A stretch of 64,000 nt of DNA from CAYOZN01 sp964408455 (GTDB lineage Bacteria; Planctomycetota; Phycisphaerae; UBA1845; UTPLA1): positions 124,001-188,000 of the forward strand of contig CAYOZN010000002.1 in the NCBI GenBank assembly GCA_964408455.1, given 5' to 3'. Under the pieces are notes generated by a model. The model worked only from the letters and a program-made list of their open reading frames with translations. It did no database searches and had not been told where the DNA came from. The translations under genes were made by a program, and so were the position numbers. Positions 60,729 to 64,000 of the stretch are shown piece after piece. Positions within the stretch are counted from its first letter, which is position 1, and the number at the start of each line of letters is the position of its first letter.

Positions 60729-61211
60729 ATGATGACCTCCGAGCACCAGGCAAGCGAATTCTTCAAGTTCTGGAGCGACCTGATGACGCGGGCCGGCGAT
60801 TTCGGCGCCGCGTCGGCTCAGCCGGGTAATGGCGCAGCCCCGGCATTCAATCCGGCTGCACGCCAGATGCAGCAGGCCTTCTTCGATGTGCTTGCCCGGC
60901 AGGCCGATGAATTCATGCGCTCCGAGCCGTTCCTCCAGATGATGCAACGCTCCATGGAGCAATCGCTTCAATTCAAACGCCTGATGGCTGACTTCCTCAC
61001 CAAGGCGCATCGTTCGGCCGAGTTGCCCGTTCAGGCCGACATCGACGATCTGGCAAGCCTGCTCCGCGGCATCGAGGAACGCATCTTCGAACGCCTCGGA
61101 CGCATTGAAGAACGTGTCGCAGCAGTGGAAGAATCTCGCGGCGGTCGGCGGACGAAGCCTGCTTCTCCCCGGCCGACCGTCGCGGCGCGGCGCCGTAAGA
61201 AGAAGCCCTGA
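60729..61211 (+). CDS. phaE: Class III PHA synthase subunit PhaE-like
   Basis: 160 residues from ATG 60729 (AGGAAGG site). It is largely helical and charged: ASEFFKFWSDLMTRAG, then ARQMQQAFFDVLARQADEFMRSEPFLQMMQRSMEQSLQFKRLMADFL, and a C-terminal basic tail (KPASPRPTVAARRRKKKP). PhaE subunits are poorly conserved; the call relies on the position directly before phaC and the helical LARQADEFMRSEPFLQMM signature. It is shorter than Allochromatium PhaE (357). Confidence 0.78.
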   Translation: MMTSEHQASEFFKFWSDLMTRAGDFGAASAQPGNGAAPAFNPAARQMQQAFFDVLARQADEFMRSEPFLQMMQRSMEQSLQFKRLMADFLTKAHRSAELPVQADIDDLASLLRGIEERIFERLGRIEERVAAVEESRGGRRTKPASPRPTVAARRRKKKP

Positions 61212-61259
61212 TTGGAAGTGACACCCGCGCGCGCCATAAAATGAACCAGCGCCCGCGCG

Positions 61260-62387
61260 ATGATGCGAGATCTTCAAATGGACACCGCCGCGCAAAACCC
61301 GTTCGCGTCCTTCATGTCCCAGGGCATGCCCAATATGTTCATGCCCCAGATCGAGGGCTGGTTTCAGCGAATGGCCGCCACCCCGAAGGTGTTGGACATC
61401 GCCCGGCAGGTCAAAGTCGGCATCTCGCCAAGTGAAGTCGTCTACACCGAAGACAAGCTGCGCGTTTTGCACTACCAGTCCGACGTGCCGAAGAAGTACG
61501 CCACGCCGCTCATCCTCTGTTTTGCCCTCGTCAATCGCCCTTACATCCTCGACCTGCTGCCCCACAAAAGCGTGGTGCAGCAGTTCCTCAAGGCCGGCTT
61601 CGATGTCTACCTGATCGACTGGGGCATCCCCTCCGAAAGCGACCGGCATCTGACGCTCGAACATTACGTCCGCTTCTATCTGCACAACGTCGTGCGGCGC
61701 GTGATCGAGTATACCGGTTCGCCGCAGGTCTCCCTGCTGGGATACTGCATGGGCGGCACCATGAGCGCGATGTACACCTCGTTCCACCAGGACCTGGTGA
61801 AAAACTTCATCCTCATGGCCGCGCCGATCGACTGGTCCAATCGCGAGAGCCTGCTGGCCGTGTGGACCGATCCGAAATACTTCGACGTCGACGCCTTCAT
61901 CGATACCTTCGGCAATGCCCCGCCGCAGTGGCTGCAAAGCTCGTTTGCCATGCTCAAGCCGGTCACCAACTTCGTCGAGAAGTATCTCGGCTTCTACGAG
62001 AAAATGACCGACGAAAAGTTCGTGCACGAATTTTTTGCGATGGAGACGTGGGCGAACGACAACATCCCGGTCGCCGGTGAGACATTCCGCCAGTTCGTGA
62101 AGGACTGCTTTCAGAAAAACCTGCTCATGCAGGGCAAGATGCGACTGGGAACCAAGACCATCGATCTGTCAAAGATCACCTGCCCGGTGCTGAACCTGAT
62201 GGCCGCGAACGACCACCTGGTTCCGTGCGGGCAGAGCGCGACATTCAACGACCTGGTCGGCTCGAAGGATCGAAAGTCGATCACGTTTCCGGCAGGGCAC
62301 ATCGGCCTGTCGGTCGGCAGCAAGGCGCATCGCGACTTGTGGCCGAAAGTGGCCGACTGGCTTGCCGAGCGGTCGGAAAAGCTGTAA
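61260..62387 (+). CDS. phaC: Class III polyhydroxyalkanoate synthase PhaC
   Basis: 375 residues, the class III size. The catalytic triad is visible: lipase-like box GYCMGG with Cys163, Asp318 in LMAANDHLVP and His347 in FPAGHIGLSVG. Other signatures are PLILCFALVNRPYILDLLPHKSVV and FDVYLIDWGIPSESDRHLTLEHY. The start could be ATG 61260 or 61278 (MDTAAQNPF). It pairs with PhaE to polymerise hydroxyacyl-CoA. Confidence 0.95.
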   Translation: MMRDLQMDTAAQNPFASFMSQGMPNMFMPQIEGWFQRMAATPKVLDIARQVKVGISPSEVVYTEDKLRVLHYQSDVPKKYATPLILCFALVNRPYILDLLPHKSVVQQFLKAGFDVYLIDWGIPSESDRHLTLEHYVRFYLHNVVRRVIEYTGSPQVSLLGYCMGGTMSAMYTSFHQDLVKNFILMAAPIDWSNRESLLAVWTDPKYFDVDAFIDTFGNAPPQWLQSSFAMLKPVTNFVEKYLGFYEKMTDEKFVHEFFAMETWANDNIPVAGETFRQFVKDCFQKNLLMQGKMRLGTKTIDLSKITCPVLNLMAANDHLVPCGQSATFNDLVGSKDRKSITFPAGHIGLSVGSKAHRDLWPKVADWLAERSEKL

Positions 62388-62577
62388 CGCACCGGGGGCG
62401 AAACATGCTGTTTCGCCGCGGGGCGGGTTTGAGAGTTCAGAATACGCATTGCGTGCGGGGCAGCCGTCGGCCGGCTCCGCTTCGCACGGCGTATCGTCCA
62501 TATTGGTTGGAGCAATCAGGGAGGCCGGCGCGGCGTGTTGTCCCAGCGACGCATCGCCGCAACGGGGGAAACACATC

Positions 62578-63393
62578 ATGGAACTCAAGGGCAGAAATGC
62601 CGTCATTACCGGGGCCGCGAGTGGAATCGGCCGTGCCACCTGTGAGGCACTCGTCGCCAACGAAGTCGCATCGATCGCGGCGGTTGATCGCAGCTCGGCC
62701 GTCAACGATGTCTGCGACGAACTCAACAAGAAGGCCGGCCGGGCCGTGCTTGTGCCCTATGTCGGCGACGTGACCAGCGACGAATTCCGCCAGACGGTCA
62801 TCGCCACGCACAAGAGCAAGTATGGCGCGCTGCATCTGTGCATTCCCGCCGCCGGCATTACGCGCGACGCCCTGTCGGTCAAGAAGAACAAGGAGACCGG
62901 CCGGGTTGAGACGTATGCCCGCAAGGATCTGGAGGAGGTCTTCGCGATAAACCTCGTGGCGCCGATCTGCTGGGCGATGGATGCGGTGGCGACCGTGGCG
63001 GAGGACCGCATGAAGCGCGGGCTGGGCCGCTGGGAGCCGGCCGAGGGCAGCGAGGGCTGCATCGTCTTCATCGGCAGCGTCTCATCGCAGGGCAACAAGG
63101 GCCAGATCGCCTATGCGACGTCGAAGGCGGGGCTGGAAGGCGCGCAGGCCACGCTGGCGATGGAGGCCAACTACTACGGCATCCGGTGCGCCATCATCCA
63201 CCCCGGCTATACCGATACGCCGATGGTGCGGGCCCTGGGGCAGGATTACGTGCGCGATCACATCCTGCCGCAGACGCAGCTCCGCCGCCTGTGCAGGCCG
63301 TCGGAAATTGCCGACGGCATCGTGTTCATGCTGAAGAACTCGGCGGTCAGCGGCTCGCTGTGGGTGGATGCGGGGTGGCATCCGACGGCGTAG
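62578..63393 (+). CDS. Short-chain dehydrogenase/reductase, possible acetoacetyl-CoA reductase
   Basis: 271 residues. Cofactor motif TGAASGIGRA (11-20), catalytic Ser in FIGSVSSQG, and Y-x3-K in YATSKAG. C-terminal GYTDTPMVRALGQDY and SAVSGSLWVDAGWHP are typical of SDRs. Its position after phaC suggests the PhaB role (3-ketoacyl-CoA to (R)-3-hydroxyacyl-CoA), but the longer sequence (PhaB is ~247) and the long helix insertion (KKNKETGRVETYARKDL) leave other substrates possible. Start 62578 has a GGGGGAAACA site. Confidence 0.86.
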   Translation: MELKGRNAVITGAASGIGRATCEALVANEVASIAAVDRSSAVNDVCDELNKKAGRAVLVPYVGDVTSDEFRQTVIATHKSKYGALHLCIPAAGITRDALSVKKNKETGRVETYARKDLEEVFAINLVAPICWAMDAVATVAEDRMKRGLGRWEPAEGSEGCIVFIGSVSSQGNKGQIAYATSKAGLEGAQATLAMEANYYGIRCAIIHPGYTDTPMVRALGQDYVRDHILPQTQLRRLCRPSEIADGIVFMLKNSAVSGSLWVDAGWHPTA

Positions 63394-63498
63394 GGCCTTA
63401 TCTGACACTGAATTTCAGGGCCGTGCTGTCCACAGTTCGGACTGCGCACGTTCGCCTGGAACTTCAAGCGCGACGGCACTCTCGAATGCAGGCCGCGA

Positions 63499-64000
63499 TC
63501 AGGGGTTGTTCGACGGCCGCGCGCGGGAGACCGGCCCCTTTCCTGCGTCCAACTCGGCCAGCGCCTGCTTGAAGTAGGCGATGGTCTTTGCGATGCCGTC
63601 TTCCAGCGAGATGCGCGGCTCGTAGCCCAGCAGGGTGCGGGCACGCGCCAGGTCCGGCCGGCGGCGGGTGGGGTCGTCCTGCGGCAGGGGCTTGTGAATG
63701 ACCTCCAGTTTGCGGCCGAGTGCCTTGCCGATGGCATTCACCAGCTCGAGCATGGTGATCTCGCCGTCATTCCCCAGATTGATCGGCCCCGTGTGTTCGC
63801 CATTCATCAGGCGGCACAGCCCATCGACCAGGTCACTCACGTAGCAGAAGCTGCGCGTCTGCGAGCCATCGCCATAGACGGTGATGCCCTCGCCGCGGAG
63901 GGCCTGGCAGATGAAGTTGCTGACCACGCGGCCGTCGTCGATGTCCATGTTCGGGCCGTAGGTGTTGAAGATGCGTGCCACGCGGATGGCAACCTTGTGC
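63499..64000 (-). CDS. UDP-glucuronate decarboxylase-like extended SDR (N-terminus outside window)
   Basis: The C-terminal ~167 residues are present; the frame continues past base 64000 (KVAIRVARIFNTYGP). RIFNTYGPNMDIDDGRVVSNFICQALRGEGITVYGDGSQTRSFCYVSDLVDGL and LGNDGEITMLELVNAIG are the UXS/GDP-mannose dehydratase-like signature of UDP-xylose synthase, with QDDPTRRRPDLARARTLLGYEP at the end. It would supply UDP-xylose or a related sugar to surface glycans. The methionine at 63981 is internal, not the start. Confidence 0.9.
   Translation of the reverse strand, partial: HKVAIRVARIFNTYGPNMDIDDGRVVSNFICQALRGEGITVYGDGSQTRSFCYVSDLVDGLCRLMNGEHTGPINLGNDGEITMLELVNAIGKALGRKLEVIHKPLPQDDPTRRRPDLARARTLLGYEPRISLEDGIAKTIAYFKQALAELDAGKGPVSRARPSNNP

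Overview
The window looks like chromosomal DNA of a high-GC bacterium, most likely a member of the Planctomycetota. This placement is inferred from gene style, not from a marker search. The signs are a type II pseudopilin with a planctomycete-like His-x(n)-Asp-Gly C-terminal motif, secreted PQQ-like and putative-Ig proteins, a DUF362 protein, many SD-poor or TTG/GTG starts, and several families of short intergenic palindromes and 7-8 nt repeats. I found no rRNA, tRNA, CRISPR array, transposase, integrase or phage gene. The content is core and household genes with a few lineage-specific secreted proteins.

Layout. 0-10 kb: a nucleotidyltransferase-like protein and the start of a secreted protein, then rarA convergent with an ABC-F ATPase (palindromic repeats sit between them), eno followed by a DivIC/FtsB-like protein, a zinc-ribbon membrane protein, a BtpA-family protein, a secreted SNase-like protein, a GroES-like protein and a lipoprotein. 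10-20.4 kb: a minus-strand respiratory complex I operon, nuoGHIJKLMN, without nuoA-F. 20.6-27.5 kb: a GMC-type oxidoreductase, a Wzm/Wzt-type polysaccharide ABC exporter with a GT4 glycosyltransferase, and pyruvate kinase. 27.7-31.9 kb: a CbpA-type DnaJ, a pirin, an isochorismatase-family hydrolase and a KAS III/OleA-like thiolase-fold enzyme. 32-43.6 kb: an accessory zone of secreted, lipoprotein and membrane proteins, two tiny hydrophobic ORFs, a class II aldolase, a prepilin-like protein and a DUF362 protein, with two long gene-poor stretches. 43.8-50.4 kb: a eukaryote-type UDP-HexNAc pyrophosphorylase, a thioredoxin-fold protein, lspA, a DksA-like regulator, tgt-yajC and a small secreted protein. 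50.5-58.9 kb: a NatA/NatB-type ABC system whose permease is fused to a CPBP protease domain, priA, an ArsR-SRPBCC pair with a clear operator, a pseudopilin and a possible permuted papain-fold protein. 59.1-63.4 kb: a polyhydroxyalkanoate locus (phaR, phasin-like, phaE, phaC, SDR reductase). The right edge cuts a UDP-glucuronate decarboxylase-like gene.

How it fits together. The most coherent module is the PHA locus. A PhaR-type repressor is divergent from a phasin-like gene. TGCA-rich palindromes fill the shared intergenic region, and one probable PhaR box overlaps the -35 of a good sigma70-like phasin promoter. PhaE+PhaC form a class III synthase, and the SDR plausibly supplies 3-hydroxyacyl-CoA. 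Complex I, pyruvate kinase and enolase are central metabolism. The Wzm/Wzt exporter, GT4, UDP-HexNAc pyrophosphorylase and UDP-xylose synthase-like gene point to surface polysaccharide synthesis. The most unusual signals are the in-frame microrepeat insertion in rarA, the short-repeat and palindrome families, the SNase with an eroded active site between two Cys-rich repeats, and the tiny hydrophobic ORF pair. I saw no clear defence or mobile system.
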